From: Tachypleus tridentatus
Taxonomy: Eukaryota; Arthropoda; Merostomata; Xiphosura; Limulidae
Assembly: GCF_004210375.1 (NCBI RefSeq)
Contig: NC_134834.1
Location: 16,043,857-16,107,856 of the forward strand
Reading direction: 5' to 3'
DNA: 64,000 bases
Shown here: in pieces, positions 21,301 through 30,091 of the stretch
How the letters are laid out: every line of letters starts with the position of its first letter
Position numbering within the stretch: the stretch's first letter is position 1
Program-made: the position numbers and the translations under genes
Notes under the pieces: model-generated
The model's database searches: none
Seen by the model: only the letters and a program-made list of their open reading frames with translations
Told to the model about the DNA's origin: nothing

Positions 21301-23902
21301 TAGGTTCTTGTTTTGGGTGTCTGTAAATTATGCAGGTGTACATATTTAAACTTCACAAAAGTTGTTTGGGTTTTATTAATAGACTTTCCATGATTCAGCA
21401 ATGCAGATGTCAAAAATATATTTCTTTCTATCTTATAAGGATATTTTTACAAACTGAGAACAAAAACAACTTTCTTAGTTCAGATACCAGTTATCCCAAT
21501 GAACATTTTTTGATTATGTGTGGATTGTAGAAGAATCGATAAAACTATGTAGCATAACAAAATGTCATCTGATTTTAATGAAAATGTTTCACTTGTGTAA
21601 AATTATATACAACTTTTTTTGTGAAAAAATCTGTACATGATGGGGGGGAAAAAAATGGATTTCATTTTTGGATTCAGGTTACAGGAATAATTACAGAAGA
21701 ACATGCAAAACCTTTGTAACAGTAAAACTATTACAGACCTGTGTAATTAACAGAATAGAAGTTGGAACATGTAAACATTTGCAGATTGTGTGAGAGACGT
21801 TTTTTTATGGCTAGTTTGGATGGGGCTATGTAATGGACATTGTCTGTAAGAGGAAGACACTGACCAACCAAATAACCAATGCAGTTCTTATGATTACTCT
21901 TGGAATGATGATTGGTATGAACGAAGATAAATTACCACCTCAGTAGTGTCAGTGGATTAATGGTGTCAGGGCTCGAAAACAGCAACAGATGTGTTGTCTT
22001 CCGCCATACCATAAACTTCATTTCTTTGCTATGTATTTCCCGTTCTTATCATTTAGTAAAATGATTCAATAATTTATGTAAACACTATATATTAAATTCA
22101 CTTAACTGCTGTATGTAATTTGGCACAAGTGTCAACATGATGGCTATATTACACTGAATAAAAACATTTCATCATAAAACCTTCATCACTCAAACTTTGT
22201 ACCAACAAATATAAATACTTTAAAGACCTGTCTTTAAACCAAGAAAGCTTAGAATATTCTGGTGAGGTCTGTTTGGTAGAATGTTTTTTTGTTACACATT
22301 TACAGGTTAGCTTTAGTTTTGTGTTCCTAACCCTAACCCACACGTTAATTTTTCAGGGGGTGGTGACACTGCCACGTGCTGTGCTAAATGGAAGACTGAA
22401 GATAAAGTCAGCCATGTGAGCACAGGAGGAGGAGCTAGTTTAGAACTCTTGGAAGGTAAGTGTTGTAGAGTTGAGGTCAAACGGACTCTGAAAAATCTTA
22501 ACAGAAATGGAAGTAAAGTCATCTGTATGTTATAACAAAATATATTTAAATAAGTTACTGTTATATATTTCAGTCAACTTTACATTTTCTGGTACTAATG
22601 TATTAATTCTAATCTGTGTTTCTTTCCTTATGTTTTCAGTGTTAATTATAGGTATTTTTGATTTTGCACTAAGATTACCAAGTACTTTAATTTACTCAAA
22701 TTTACACTAGATATTCAATGAATTTAGGTATTTTAGACAAAACTCATGGACTACACATACCTTTTTGAGTTTACTTTATTTTACAATGCTAAAAATGCCC
22801 ATAAAAATATTTCAAGATGAGCAAGTTGGTGAAAACTGTGGGACCGACCACTCTATTTTTTTGCTTTTTATCTCGGAAGTGGTAAGTGCCCAAAACACTA
22901 TGCTGCTTAGCTACAGTTGTGATAGATAAATTTTTATCATATCAGTTGTTCCATCTGTTTCTTGTTAATCATCTCCCTTATATTTAATAATAAATTACAT
23001 CAATTTTGTTTTTATATAAATAAAAGTAGACAGTTTTTTGTTGACTGCTAATATGTTTCAACGTCCTTGTTTAAAGATCGTTTTTTAAAGTCTGAACTTT
23101 AAGTAACCAAATCAGAAGTGCGAGTGGTCTAGTAAATTTGGAACTTTGCCTGAAATGTAAGAGAAATAACTTTTTCGAAAGACTTTGGTAAACCCTGCCT
23201 TTGAGTGTAGCTGTCTCTCTCAGTTAGCCTTGATTCTGTTATGTATAATTTCTGTTGTAAGATAAAATTGAGGAGTATTGGATATCTACTTTATTTATAA
23301 TGTATTTAAAGAAAAACCAAATCTTACTGAAGAATATGTAATCCTTGCTCAAGGTGCTGATTTCCTTTAAAAATTTTCATAATGAAGGTATCATAGTAAT
23401 TGGAGATTTATTATCTTTCATATTTACAACTGGTAATTTGAGCTTCTTTGAACTATATTATTATTTATTCAGTTTTAGTATAACAATATTGTACTTCCTG
23501 TATAAATTACCACCTGGTGGATTTTAAACAAAGTTCATAGGTTCTTGATGACCCAAAACCCACTTAAAATAAGAATGAATCTCAGAACGGTGGAATGCGG
23601 TATATTAACACTTTTACTAATAAAGCAGGGAACAATGTTTCGACCTCCCTAGGTCATCTTCAGGTTAACCTGATGACCTAGAAAGGTCTGTTCTCTGCTT
23701 CATTAGTAAGTGTTATTACCTATACCAGCTGTTCTGAGATACAAAGTTCATAGGTGTGATTATGATATATATATTTACATCAGATATGTATTAAGAGGAC
23801 CGCAAAAATATGTGGAACAGCTATCTTGTTTCGATAATTGTCTTCTTTGTTTACTCAGGTAAATGTCTTCCTGGGGTCGCAGCTCTTTCTGATGCTGCCT
23901 AA
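247..23902 (+). CDS. Pgk: Phosphoglycerate kinase gene, 12 coding exons (gene-level entry)
   Basis: PGK transfers the phosphate of 1,3-bisphosphoglycerate to ADP, giving ATP and 3-phosphoglycerate in cytosolic glycolysis. Joining 247-308, 1859-1909, 5495-5647, 8218-8362, 14271-14374, 14573-14692, 15422-15536, 18456-18563 (clean part of exon 8), 19717-19793, 21104-21204, 22357-22455 and 23859-23902 gives the PGK reading order, every junction GT-AG and in phase apart from exon 8. Family signatures: RVDFNVP near residue 21, MSHLGRPDG near 60, ENLRFH in exon 4, [11 protein letters not shown] in exon 5, AILGGAKV across exons 6-7, [10 protein letters not shown] in exon 7, [11 protein letters not shown] across exons 9-10, GGGDTATCC and [13 protein letters not shown] in exon 11. 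Expected length is about 415 residues (animal PGKs about 415-417). Full-length structure and intact motifs argue for a working gene; the fault in exon 8 may be an assembly error. Confidence 0.95.
309..1858 (+). other. PGK intron 1, no further feature seen
   Basis: AT-rich intron with GTAAGT donor and a long T-rich tract before the acceptor TTTTTTAG. No repeat element or coding segment was recognised in it. Confidence 0.8.
1859..1909 (+). CDS. Pgk: PGK exon 2
   Basis: 51 bases completing the split Arg codon and encoding [16 protein letters not shown] plus two bases. This is the conserved substrate-binding segment near the PGK N-terminus. Donor is AG|GTATGAG. Confidence 0.93.
2709..2822. repeat. 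Two-copy tandem duplication, about 57 bp
   Basis: The segment beginning ATCTTCAGTTAACACTGC is repeated directly with few changes, both copies ending near CATTTCAGAT. Confidence 0.85.
3449..4005. mobile_element. Short TIR DNA transposon, hAT-like ends
   Basis: A 17-base inverted repeat bounds the element: CAGAGATGCCAACTATT at 3449-3465 and its reverse complement at 3989-4005. CAG-starting ends of this kind suggest the hAT superfamily. A clear 8-bp target duplication was not found (flanks AGTAAAAC and TAAAAATA). A 105-codon minus-strand frame (3667-3984) lies inside; I do not recognise its product and it may be the remnant of a transposon gene or chance. Confidence 0.6.
4528..4655 (-). mobile_element. 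tRNA-SINE family A, 5'-truncated
   Basis: Matches the 3' two thirds of the family in reverse: GCAAAGCTACACAAGGGCT then CTTGGGCTACTCTTTTACC. The tRNA-like head is missing. Confidence 0.8.
5495..5647 (+). CDS. Pgk: PGK exon 3
   Basis: 153 bases encoding about residues 39-88, including MSHLGRPDG with the conserved His and Arg that contact 3-phosphoglycerate in the family. Acceptor CACACAG, donor AG|GTGAGC; both edges split an Arg codon after two bases. Confidence 0.94.
5648..8217 (+). other. PGK intron 3
   Basis: Holds one fold-back-family fragment near 5870-5998. The rest is AT-rich sequence; the open frames in it show no recognisable protein similarity. Confidence 0.7.
5868..5998 (+). repeat. 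Fold-back dispersed repeat fragment
   Basis: Contains GAGAAACCAACTTGAAATAA, then ACACTTTTATTGATAAGGAG and a GACCTTCCTAGGTTATCTTC segment. The same string, in reverse orientation, is at 11885-12020, and relatives occur at seven other places in the window. Confidence 0.75.
8218..8362 (+). CDS. Pgk: PGK exon 4
   Basis: 145 bases, about residues 89-137, including [20 protein letters not shown] and [13 protein letters not shown]. Acceptor GATTACAG. The donor AAG|GTGCTG is also the first base of a 40-bp tandem array, so downstream copies repeat a near-identical donor string. The exon ends at a codon boundary (phase 0). Confidence 0.93.
8363..11440. repeat. 40-bp minisatellite, about 77 units, starting at the exon 4 donor
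   Basis: The unit runs GTGCTGTATATCTTAATAGT then ACACCAWGCTSGTGCTCMAG, repeated head to tail for about 3.1 kb with substitutions at a few fixed positions (GTGCTG or GTTCTG, GTACACC or GTGCACC, CATG or CAAG, GG or CG, CAAG or CCAG). One unit near 10117 has a rearranged junction, one near 10919 lacks a base, and the last copy at 11415 carries an ATTAAT insertion. The first unit begins on the GT of the PGK intron 4 donor. Confidence 0.97.
11441..12025 (-). repeat. Fold-back dispersed repeat, longer copy
   Basis: In reverse orientation it shares the GAACACCTTTATACCTATAC segment with the copy at 43.7-44.0 kb, and the AGGTCGAAACGTTGTTCTCT segment with the other copies. It directly follows the 40-bp array. 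Two open frames inside are not recognisable proteins. Confidence 0.65.
12152..12462. repeat. 34-bp tandem repeat, about 9 copies
   Basis: Unit TAAATGTAGGCTTATGTGCT then TGTTCTGTTGCACG, with small indels. It lies in PGK intron 4. Both strands stay open for about 80-100 codons only because of the repeat. Confidence 0.93.
12463..14270 (+). other. Rest of PGK intron 4, no feature seen
   Basis: About 1.8 kb of AT-rich sequence leading to the acceptor CGTTCAG. No repeat or coding segment recognised. Confidence 0.7.
14271..14374 (+). CDS. Pgk: PGK exon 5
   Basis: 104 bases, about residues 138-171, with [18 protein letters not shown], the conserved segment near the end of the N-terminal domain. Donor AG|GTATTG. 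Confidence 0.94.
14573..14692 (+). CDS. Pgk: PGK exon 6
   Basis: 120 bases following TTTTTTCTAG. Encodes [15 protein letters not shown], then [18 protein letters not shown] and LAILGG, the interdomain region of PGK. Donor GG|GTATGT; the Gly codon is split. Confidence 0.94.
14693..15421 (+). other. PGK intron 6, no feature seen
   Basis: AT-rich intron with GTATGT donor and CCATGCAG acceptor. Nothing else recognised. Confidence 0.75.
15422..15536 (+). CDS. Pgk: PGK exon 7
   Basis: 115 bases encoding [20 protein letters not shown], then [18 protein letters not shown]. This is the start of the nucleotide-binding C-terminal domain. Donor CAA|GTAAGT, phase 0. Confidence 0.94.
15845..15990 (-). 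repeat. Fold-back dispersed repeat fragment
   Basis: Carries GACGTTGAAACATTGTTCTC, then AGTTTTAGTACCAACACCAG, a diverged copy of the family at 11.9 kb. Confidence 0.7.
17368..17790 (-). pseudogene. hAT (ZBED5/FAM200-like) transposase fragment
   Basis: 140-codon open fragment. It shows [12 protein letters not shown] (zinc-finger remnant), [11 protein letters not shown], a [17 protein letters not shown] stretch and [18 protein letters not shown], in the order seen in ZBED5/FAM200-type domesticated hAT proteins. The usual catalytic and dimerisation region beyond it is not open. It is the remains of the gene carried by the surrounding transposon. Confidence 0.8.
18083..18281. repeat. hAT right end, duplicated at 18999-19184
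   Basis: The last ~200 bases of the hAT element recur almost unchanged about 900 bases downstream, past exon 8, in the same orientation, up to CAGAGCACAGTTTGGG. Confidence 0.9.
18285..18400 (-). repeat. Fold-back dispersed repeat fragment
   Basis: TTAATTAAAGTTTTAATACC then CACACCAGCC, similar to the copies at 11.9 and 15.9 kb. It directly follows the hAT target duplication. Confidence 0.65.
18456..18563 (+). CDS. Pgk: PGK exon 8, intact part
   Basis: 36 clean codons: [20 protein letters not shown], then [16 protein letters not shown]. The next triplet is a TGA at 18564-18566. In other PGKs about 23 more residues (beginning ADKF and ending GWM) precede the next intron; here they occur only in the damaged repeats that follow. 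Confidence 0.92.
18564..18860 (+). repeat. Scrambled tandem copies of the PGK exon 8 end and donor
   Basis: Three near-complete and one partial copy of a ~90-base segment: GCTGATAAGTTTGAAGCTGT, GACTACTGGCTCAGCC, ACAGTAGACTCGGGTATTCC, TGAAGGATGGATG|GTATGT. The copies start near 18564 (partial), 18601, 18681 and 18771. Each has different small deletions, so none reads through in frame, but together they spell the expected exon end and its donor. Candidate GT donors are at 18663, 18745 and 18833. Confidence 0.9.
18905..19345. repeat. Fold-back element with nested hAT end
   Basis: Inverted arms: CATTTGGGTTGAGAAAATAT near 18918 with GAAGAGCAAACAACG, and the reverse complement at 19205-19300 ending CAACCCAAATGAGCCG. 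Between them lies the duplicated hAT end at 18999-19184. Confidence 0.8.
19717..19793 (+). CDS. Pgk: PGK exon 9
   Basis: 77 bases encoding [20 protein letters not shown] then TIVWN and two bases of Gly. It follows the polypyrimidine acceptor TTTGTGTAG. It corresponds to the nucleotide-binding domain helix before the WNGPVG motif. Donor GG|GTGAGT. Confidence 0.93.
19794..21103 (+). other. PGK intron 9
   Basis: Contains a three-copy ~47-bp repeat (19915-20045). The remaining ~1 kb shows nothing recognisable. Confidence 0.7.
19915..20045. repeat. About 47-bp tandem repeat, 3 copies
   Basis: Unit AGCTTCACGTGATTGGTTAG followed by ACCTGAGTACCAAATATCTG, with divergence growing along the array. Confidence 0.85.
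21104..21204 (+). CDS. Pgk: PGK exon 10
   Basis: 101 bases encoding [20 protein letters not shown], then [13 protein letters not shown] and a split Gly. It includes the VFEWE motif whose Glu binds the nucleotide ribose in the family. Acceptor AAAACAG, donor G|GTAAGT. Confidence 0.94.
21205..22356 (+). other. PGK intron 10, no feature seen
   Basis: About 1.15 kb, AT-rich, with acceptor TTTTTCAG. No repeat family member recognised. Confidence 0.7.
22357..22455 (+). CDS. Pgk: PGK exon 11
   Basis: 99 bases encoding [20 protein letters not shown], then [12 protein letters not shown]. This is the glycine-rich nucleotide-binding signature of PGK. Donor G|GTAAGT. Confidence 0.94.
22456..23858 (+). 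other. PGK intron 11
   Basis: Holds a palindromic fold-back element (23560-23750) about 110 bases before exon 12. Nothing else recognised. Confidence 0.7.
23560..23750. repeat. Fold-back element, compact palindrome
   Basis: Left arm CACTTTTACTAATAAAGCAG, then GACCTCCCTAGGTCATCTTC. Right arm, reversed: CCTGATGACCTAGAAAGGTC, TCTGCTTCATTAGTAAGTG. The arms meet at AGGTTAACCTGATG, so the RNA would form one long hairpin. Confidence 0.85.
23859..23902 (+). CDS. Pgk: PGK exon 12 with stop codon
   Basis: Follows TTTACTCAG. It completes a Gly codon, encodes [13 protein letters not shown] and ends in TAA at 23900-23902. This is the normal PGK C-terminus (LPGV followed by AL) and fixes the end of the gene. 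Confidence 0.9.
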
Positions 23903-24650
23903 GGTCACGTAGGAATATCCAGTCTTTAGTTGTGGTCAGAAGTTCCACAAGACCTTGTGTTCTGCTACCATTAAACATCAAGATGTGCTCAGGATGGTTG
24001 TAGACACTGAAGAACCGTGTACGTGTGGTCTCTTGCTGTTTCAGTAGTTCCTGTTTCCTGTTTGCTTCTTGTTGAAGAACATTAGAGCCTTGTAGTTATT
24101 TCTAAAAGCAGTCAGTAGGCTGGTAAATCTGTTTCTAAAGTGCATCCATTTAATCATGATACTTACTATTCAAGTGAAAATACCTGATGTTAACGACACT
24201 AGTTCCTTTTAGTGTTAACAGTATTGCTAATTGTTAACCAAGTCCTTGTTAGTGTTAACAATTCTGTTATACAACAAGGCTCTGATGTGTAAGCCTCTTC
24301 AGGACAAAACCTTGTTAAAATGTACTTTTATTTACAATTCATTTTCAAGAAATTATTTTTCAGTTTACTTGAAACATTATTATGAAAGATGTTCTTCCTT
24401 CAATTTGTTATTTGCAGTGAAATGCATATTTTATTCGATAACTTAATAGTGTGAACTGTTTTTTATGTGTGTATGAACCCACATTATTCATTTTCACTGC
24501 CTTGAAAATAAGTTTGCATTTTGTCTTTGAAATAGTTTTTAAGTTTTAACGTTCAAGTTGAGCTTGTTGTATTTGTCGGTTGCCAAGTTAACTTGGTAAG
24601 GGTGTAAAGTGATCTACTTACTGAATAAAAGTTAAATATGAAATTAGCTG
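23903..24650 (+). promoter_or_regulatory. Likely PGK 3' UTR with poly(A) signal
   Basis: The first clear AATAAA after the stop is at 24624-24629. No coding segment is seen between. The transcript end is inferred only from this hexamer. Confidence 0.4.
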
Positions 24651-24797
24651 TCAGTTGCTAATAACAGTAATTTGCATTTAGTACCATAACTATTGGTTAA
24701 ATAAGATAGAAATATCCACTAGACACTGTTATGCAATTAGATTGTATGACATCTTACTTGTAGAAACACGACATTAAGTAACCAGAAACTGATTTAC

Positions 24798-24872
24798 TTT
24801 AGCTGGTATGGGTGTTAAAATGTTTACTAATAAAGCAGAGAACATTTCGACCTTCTTAGGTCATGTCTCAAA
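24798..24872 (+). repeat. Fold-back dispersed repeat, short fragment
   Basis: GCTGGTATGGGTGTTAAAAT then CTAATAAAGCAGAGAAC and TTTCGACCTTCTTAGGTCAT. Confidence 0.7.
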
Positions 24873-25339
24873 AATATGGAGTTTAGTGAAATCTGCACTC
24901 TGAAATCCCCCTGTGTGCGTGCATGGATTGTGTGTTATTCTAATATACTTTATCTGATACCTCATATGACATACCTATAACTATGGCCTGTTACTAGTAG
25001 TGCAGATGTGCGTCAACTACATCGCATATGGGGCAATCGTATTATAATATAGAGCCACCTGGTAGGAATTCATATAACTACACTGATAATTATATTTAAG
25101 TAAAACAATTACTACTTTCACACCAAACTTGTGTATTGAAAGTAATTACATAACTTGTAAGGGCCCCAGAATTTTGTCATGATGGTTCTGTAGAAGGCAT
25201 GTGATTACCAAGACAAGAACCCTAACTTTGGTTTCTCTTTTGGTTTTAAGAATAAATCTTATTTTATTCATTGAAATGCTAATTCTTATCTGTAATAGTT
25301 TGTTTTGAAAAATGAAGATTTATAGGAAAAGTGAAAGGT

Positions 25340-25440
25340 AAACCCTTACATGCCAAGTTTGGTAATTCTCGTGAGAAAATCCTTATGTGACAAGTTTGGT
25401 AATTCTCTCAAAGAAAACCTTATGTCAAGTTTGCTAATTC
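25340..25440. repeat. About 42-bp repeat, 3 copies
   Basis: CAAGTTTGGTAATTCTC recurs three times with CCTTACATG or CCTTATGTGA between, with indels. Confidence 0.75.
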
Positions 25441-25597
25441 TGCTCTTTTACAGTTTTGTAACGTACACGCTCGTTGGTAAAAGAATGACCCAAGAATTAG
25501 CAGTAGGTGGTGTTTACTGTATTGTCTTCCGTGTTTGTCGATGTGGTTATTATTCTGTAGGTGTCTATCAGATTTCACAATATCGTTATTGTTGTAT

Positions 25598-25765
25598 AGA
25601 TGGTCACCAAGTTCCAGGTTCAATAATGCGATTCTTGTCATATAGATAGATGGTCACCAGGGCTCCACAGTGTGGTTCTTGTTGTATTGACGCTCACCAG
25701 GGCTCCACAGTGTGGTTCTTGTCGTATTGACGCTCACCAGGGCTCCACAGTGTGGTTATTGATGT
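25598..25765. repeat. About 47-bp tandem repeat, 3-4 copies
   Basis: Unit GCTCACCAGGGCTCCACAGT then GTGGTTCTTGTCGTATTGAC. Confidence 0.85.
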
Positions 25766-26702
25766 ACAGAATTTCATAAGGTCTTTCTTTTTTTACCGTT
25801 CTTTTCCATCTCATGTCTGTTGAAATTAGTTTATCTACTGTACTGAAGGCTGTTCGTACGAAAATGGATTTCGTTATAAATTTGAAACCTTCAAACTGCT
25901 GACTCAATCAGAGGATGAAGATGGCTGAAAAATGGGGTCTTTTTGTGTCCATAGAGTATTGGACGTATCTTCCTAAAACTCCAAACTCGAATGTTCTTGT
26001 TTTCCAGATCATTGTGTTGGTATAAGAAATGAAAGATAAAAGGGTATTACACAAACTGAAAACGTAGTTTTTTTGGTTTGTTTTATTGCTAGGTGTGTGT
26101 GCGTGTTCACTTTGTTCATCTATTTCGAGTTCCAATATTTGAGTACAAGTGAAGTGAAAATGACCGTCGTGTTAAACTGCTTGTAAAATAAATTCAAAAT
26201 AATTAACACACAAATATTTTATTTGCAATAGGCTAATATTAGCTGCGAAAATAAATTTATTAACTTTATAGTAACAGATGTTCTCGAACACTCTGAAAGG
26301 AAACTTTATTTTTAACATACAACCAAATATTAACGTCAGATATGGGCCTAAAGGTGAAATATTATGTTAGTTTCTACACTCAGAATATTAGTCTTTCATC
26401 TAAACTTCGTAAGAGTCATACTAAATAATTCACGTTACATAATTATCTCGAAAGGCGCCATCTAACAATGTCATATGATCGAACAGGGTAACTGTGAGAA
26501 ACTTTAAACTATCCGACCTTTTTGTTTTTTGTTTGAAAATAAAGAACAAATAATTATACAGACGTATAAATCTTTCATATTTGTAATATTCTACGTCTCA
26601 TTTCTGTATATTTCTCAAACTAAGTGTCAAATTTTTTCCTATTATTTAACGCAGAGTTCACTAAAGTGGGAGTCGTGGCACTACTGGGGTCAGTGAAGTT
26701 TT

Positions 26703-26973
26703 TTCTTTGTTTGTGTTTTGATTTCGCGCAAAGCTACACGAGGGTTATCTGCGCTAGCCGTTCCTAATTTAGTAGTATAAGACAAAAGGGAGGGCAGCTA
26801 GTCATCACCACTCACCGCAAACTGTTGAGCTACTCTTTTGCCAACGAATAGTGGGATTGACTGTAACATTATAACGCCCCCACGGATGAAAGGGCGAGCG
26901 TGTTAGGTGTAACTAGTATTCGAACCTGCAATACTCAGATTACGAGTCGAGTGCCTTGACCACACCCGAGTAC
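26703..26973 (-). mobile_element. tRNA-SINE family A, near full length
   Basis: Reverse orientation. The 3' part reads TTTCGCGCAAAGCTACACGA, and the body ends at a degraded B box (TATTCGAACCTGCAA) and GATTACGAGTCGAGTGCC. Confidence 0.9.
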
Positions 26974-27454
26974 TTTTATAGTTGCGGGAGAGGGCGCCAA
27001 AAAGAAAGATGCTAAACTAATTTTAATTATAAATATATAAGCTGATAAAAAAATTATACTGAATTAAACAAAATACAATATGTCTAAAGGACATGTTTTT
27101 GTTTTCACTACAGCACTGTTTTCCATCACCAGTCTAAAGTTATAGGAGGTCTCGAACGTTTTTATTTCCACCAAGGGAGTCTTAGACTAAAAGTTTGTGA
27201 ACCACTGGTCTACAGATCTCTTTAATTATTACAACACAAAGTGTATTGGATATCGCAAAATACAGCTTATTGTTTAATTCAAACTATGCTTCATTTTATT
27301 GTATTCGTTAGAGGTTGAAAACAAAGGAAACTGGGTGTTTATTAATTTCTAAAAAATTTCTTGTTAACTATAAACTGGGGGGCGCTGCTGAGCCGAACGA
27401 ATTGGGCAGCGCTCGTGTAACAAAGATGTATAATATCACGAACAATTCGTGATG

Positions 27455-27600
27455 ACTAGAAACCAACTTGAAATAAAAATGTATGTCGGGACGGTTGATT
27501 TGGGTATTAACACTTTTACTAATAAAGCAGAGAACAATGTTTCAACCCTCATAGGTCATCTTCACGTTAACAAAGAGAGTTTATAACTGACCGTTACTGG
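27455..27600 (+). repeat. Fold-back dispersed repeat fragment
   Basis: GAAACCAACTTGAAATAAAA, GGTATTAACACTTTTACTAA, AGCAGAGAACAATGTTTCAA and CCCTCATAGGTCATCTTCAC: another copy of the family. Confidence 0.75.
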
Positions 27601-27689
27601 GCACGTCTTATACACGAAGCCGCCATGGCCAGGTGAGCTAAGGTGTTTTTCTTTGCATATTATAAATAATAATATGAGCTTATGAAACA

Positions 27690-27995
27690 ATGAAAACCGT
27701 TTTATAGTGACTAGTCTTAGCATATTCTAAGTAAGACTGTAAGCTTGAGACATTGAAAACCCTCTTCTAGTGACTAGTCTTAGCGTATTCTAAGTAAGAC
27801 TGTGGGCCTATGAAACACTGAAAACCGTTTTCTAGTGACTAGTCTTAGCATATTCTAAGTAAGACTATGAAACACTGAAAACTGTTTTCTAGTGATTAGT
27901 CTAAGCATATTCTAATTGAGACACTGAAAACCGTCTTCTAGTGACTAGTGGTAGTATATTCTAAGTAAGACTGAGCCTATGAAACATTAAAAATC
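27690..27995. repeat. 57-65 bp tandem repeat, about 5 copies
   Basis: Unit TCTAGTGACTAGTCTTAGCA, TATTCTAAGTAAGACTGT, then TATGAAACACTGAAAACCG, with variable length. Confidence 0.88.
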
Positions 27996-28630
27996 GTCTT
28001 CCGAATATTTACTGAGTATCTTGAATGAGATAACGGGTCTTTGTGACGTAAGCAAAACTAAGATATTTCGTTCAGTGAATACTTGCACGGTATAAAGAGA
28101 TATAGTGGAAGTAGGAACAGTGTATGGTGAGTCCATGGAAATTGAATTTTTTATCTCACAATACTTTTTGAATGGCGTGTAGGTGAATTGACGATTTGAG
28201 AATTACGATGGACTTCACGATTGTAAGAACAAAAACAGTTGATTTCTTTGTGAAACTTGTTTGGACACTGTTTTTAGCTGTTATATTATTAAGGAAAAAC
28301 GAAATACTTAAAAAAAATCTTTATAATTTGTCTTTGTTTCTTTATTTTGCTCGTTTTTTGGAAATAAACACAAAGCTCGTCTTTACAAGAGATGTTTTTT
28401 TTTTATTTGGTTCACTTACTCCAAAGCGGAACAGTGGGCGTTTTGTACTTTATCCATCTCGGAGAATCGCACCCCGGATTTTTTGCATTATAAGTGTTTA
28501 GATTTGTGCTGGCCCATTTAAAGGTTAAATCGAGTGATGGCTAATTGACCATTAAAGTTTCCAACATTCTACTATCTTATTTGTCTGTTGTATATTAAGA
28601 TATTTATTATCAAGAACACGACAAAAATTG

Positions 28631-28868
28631 TCAGACCCCAGTATGGACAGGTGGTGAGGGCACTCAACCAACTTGCAACCTGAGGGTCTCAGGTTCAAAT
28701 CCTCATTCCATCAGACATGCTGACCTGTTGAAACCGTCAATCCCATTATTTATTAGTTGATGAAAGGATGGGTGGTGATTACTAGTTGCCTTCCTTCTAG
28801 TCTTTCTCTGTTAAGAGACGGATAGCGATGATAACTCTCGTGTAGCCTTGCGCGAATTTCAAAACAGA
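28631..28868 (+). mobile_element. tRNA-SINE family A, diverged
   Basis: tRNA-like head TGGACAGGTGGTGAGGGCAC with B-box-like AGGTTCAAATCC, ending in GTGTAGCCTTGCGCGAATTT. Confidence 0.8.
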
Positions 28869-29257
28869 TTGTCCTATATCAGTGTTTTTGTTACACTGGC
28901 ATTAGTTATAGTTTTAATACTGTGTCTTTTCACACACTTTTGGTCAAACGTCCGGTATGAAATACTTTAAACTTATTCGTACCTGTTTCCAAAAATTACT
29001 AGGGACTGACTGAACATCGATTACCCCCCCCCCCAAATATGCATGACATCGTCCCCCTGAAACTAAGTTGTCTCGAATCCCCTACAACCCACTTACTCCT
29101 CGTGCGTAAATGCTTGTTTGTCTGCTTTATCCTATGGAAATAGTTTTATATCAAAGACTTACAAATCAGAGAAGATCCGAACTGACCAATGTCAGTGTTG
29201 TTATTGTTTTTATCTTTCACGGTGTCCGTTTCTTTTCATACCACTCAGAAAGGTATT
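28869..29257. other. Intergenic stretch, no feature seen
   Basis: AT-rich with a C9 homopolymer near 29026. No gene or named repeat recognised. Confidence 0.6.
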
Positions 29258-29534
29258 TCGTTTGTTTTGAATTTCGCCCAAAGCTACACTAAGGCTATCT
29301 GCGCCAGCCGTCCCTAATTTAGTAGTGTAAGACTAGAGGGAAGGCAGCTAGTCATCACCATCCACCGCCAACTCTTGGGCTACTCTTTTTACCAACGAAT
29401 AGTGGGATTGATTATAACATTGTGACGCCCCCACTGCTGATAGGGTGAGCATGTTTGGTGCGACGGGGATTCGAACCCGCGATCCTCGGATAACGAGTCG
29501 AGTTTCTTAACCACCTGGTCATACAGGGCCCCGA
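29258..29534 (-). mobile_element. tRNA-SINE family A, full length
   Basis: Reverse orientation, from TTTGAATTTCGCCCAAAGCT to a clear reversed B box (GGGGATTCGAACCCGCGATC) and head ACCACCTGGTCATACAGGGC. Confidence 0.92.
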
Positions 29535-29756
29535 AGTAGTTACATGGACATACAACAGACAATAAGTACTATTATATTTACACAGAAACCTGTGAGACAT
29601 GCTCTTACATTGTTATGTTTCTGTGAACTTTACGTTTCTTATAAACAAGGATAACAATGTTCGTTTCTTTGTAAAATAGTATTGAAACACTTCCTTCAGA
29701 GATAGCTCTTCATTAGCAGAGGAGGAAGTTAACAATCTGATGATTTGTTTAGGCCT

Positions 29757-29820
29757 GATATTTTTACATTAAAGATGTCTGTTTAGTAGTATACATTAAT
29801 ACATGGTGTGATAGCTAAGA
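29757..29820 (-). repeat. Decayed duplicate of the channel's last coding segment
   Basis: TATTTTTACATTAAAGATGT and the following ~45 bases match 29843-29910, which holds the channel's C-terminal codons and stop, at an offset of about 87 bases. It lies in the predicted 3' UTR. Confidence 0.75.
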
Positions 29821-29854
29821 AGAAAGATAGAAATACAGTGTTAATATTTTTACA

Positions 29855-30091
29855 TTAGAGATGTCTGGTTAGGAGTGTAGGCCAGTACACGGTGTTGAAC
29901 ACTAAAAATGCTACAGGAAATAATAGTCGAGAAGCATAGTCAATAGCAACCACCCAGTCCAGGGACCAAGATGGCGGCTTGAACCATCTGTGACTGTCTT
30001 GTTGCGATGCCACATTCCAAGCAAGGCGAGGGGCGACCTCTCTTGGCGAGAATAGTTTCTTATTACTGGAATGTGACGACTCCAAAGAAAC
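29855..30091 (-). CDS. Channel last exon: end of intracellular loop, M4, stop
   Basis: After acceptor TTTATATAG (reversed) it encodes VSLESSHSSNKKLFS, a basic and polar loop, then DWVVAIDYASRLLFPVAFLV and FNTVYWPTLLTRHL with stop at 29855-29857. The pattern ID..SR..FP..F..FN..YW is the signature of M4 in Cys-loop receptors. Phase 0 at its start fits the end of the M3 exon directly. Confidence 0.9.
   Translation of the reverse strand, partial: VSLESSHSSNKKLFSPREVAPRLAWNVASQQDSHRWFKPPSWSLDWVVAIDYASRLLFPVAFLVFNTVYWPTLLTRHL

Larger units (their letters stand above)
24873..26702. other. Intergenic region with short tandem repeats
   Basis: Between the two convergent genes. Holds a ~42-bp three-copy repeat (25340-25440) and a ~47-bp repeat (25598-25765). 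No gene recognised. Confidence 0.65.

Noticed and set aside
247-23902. PGK as a pseudogene
   Set aside because: Eleven of twelve exons are intact with canonical splice sites and matching phases; only the end of exon 8 is damaged, and the correct sequence is present there in pieces.
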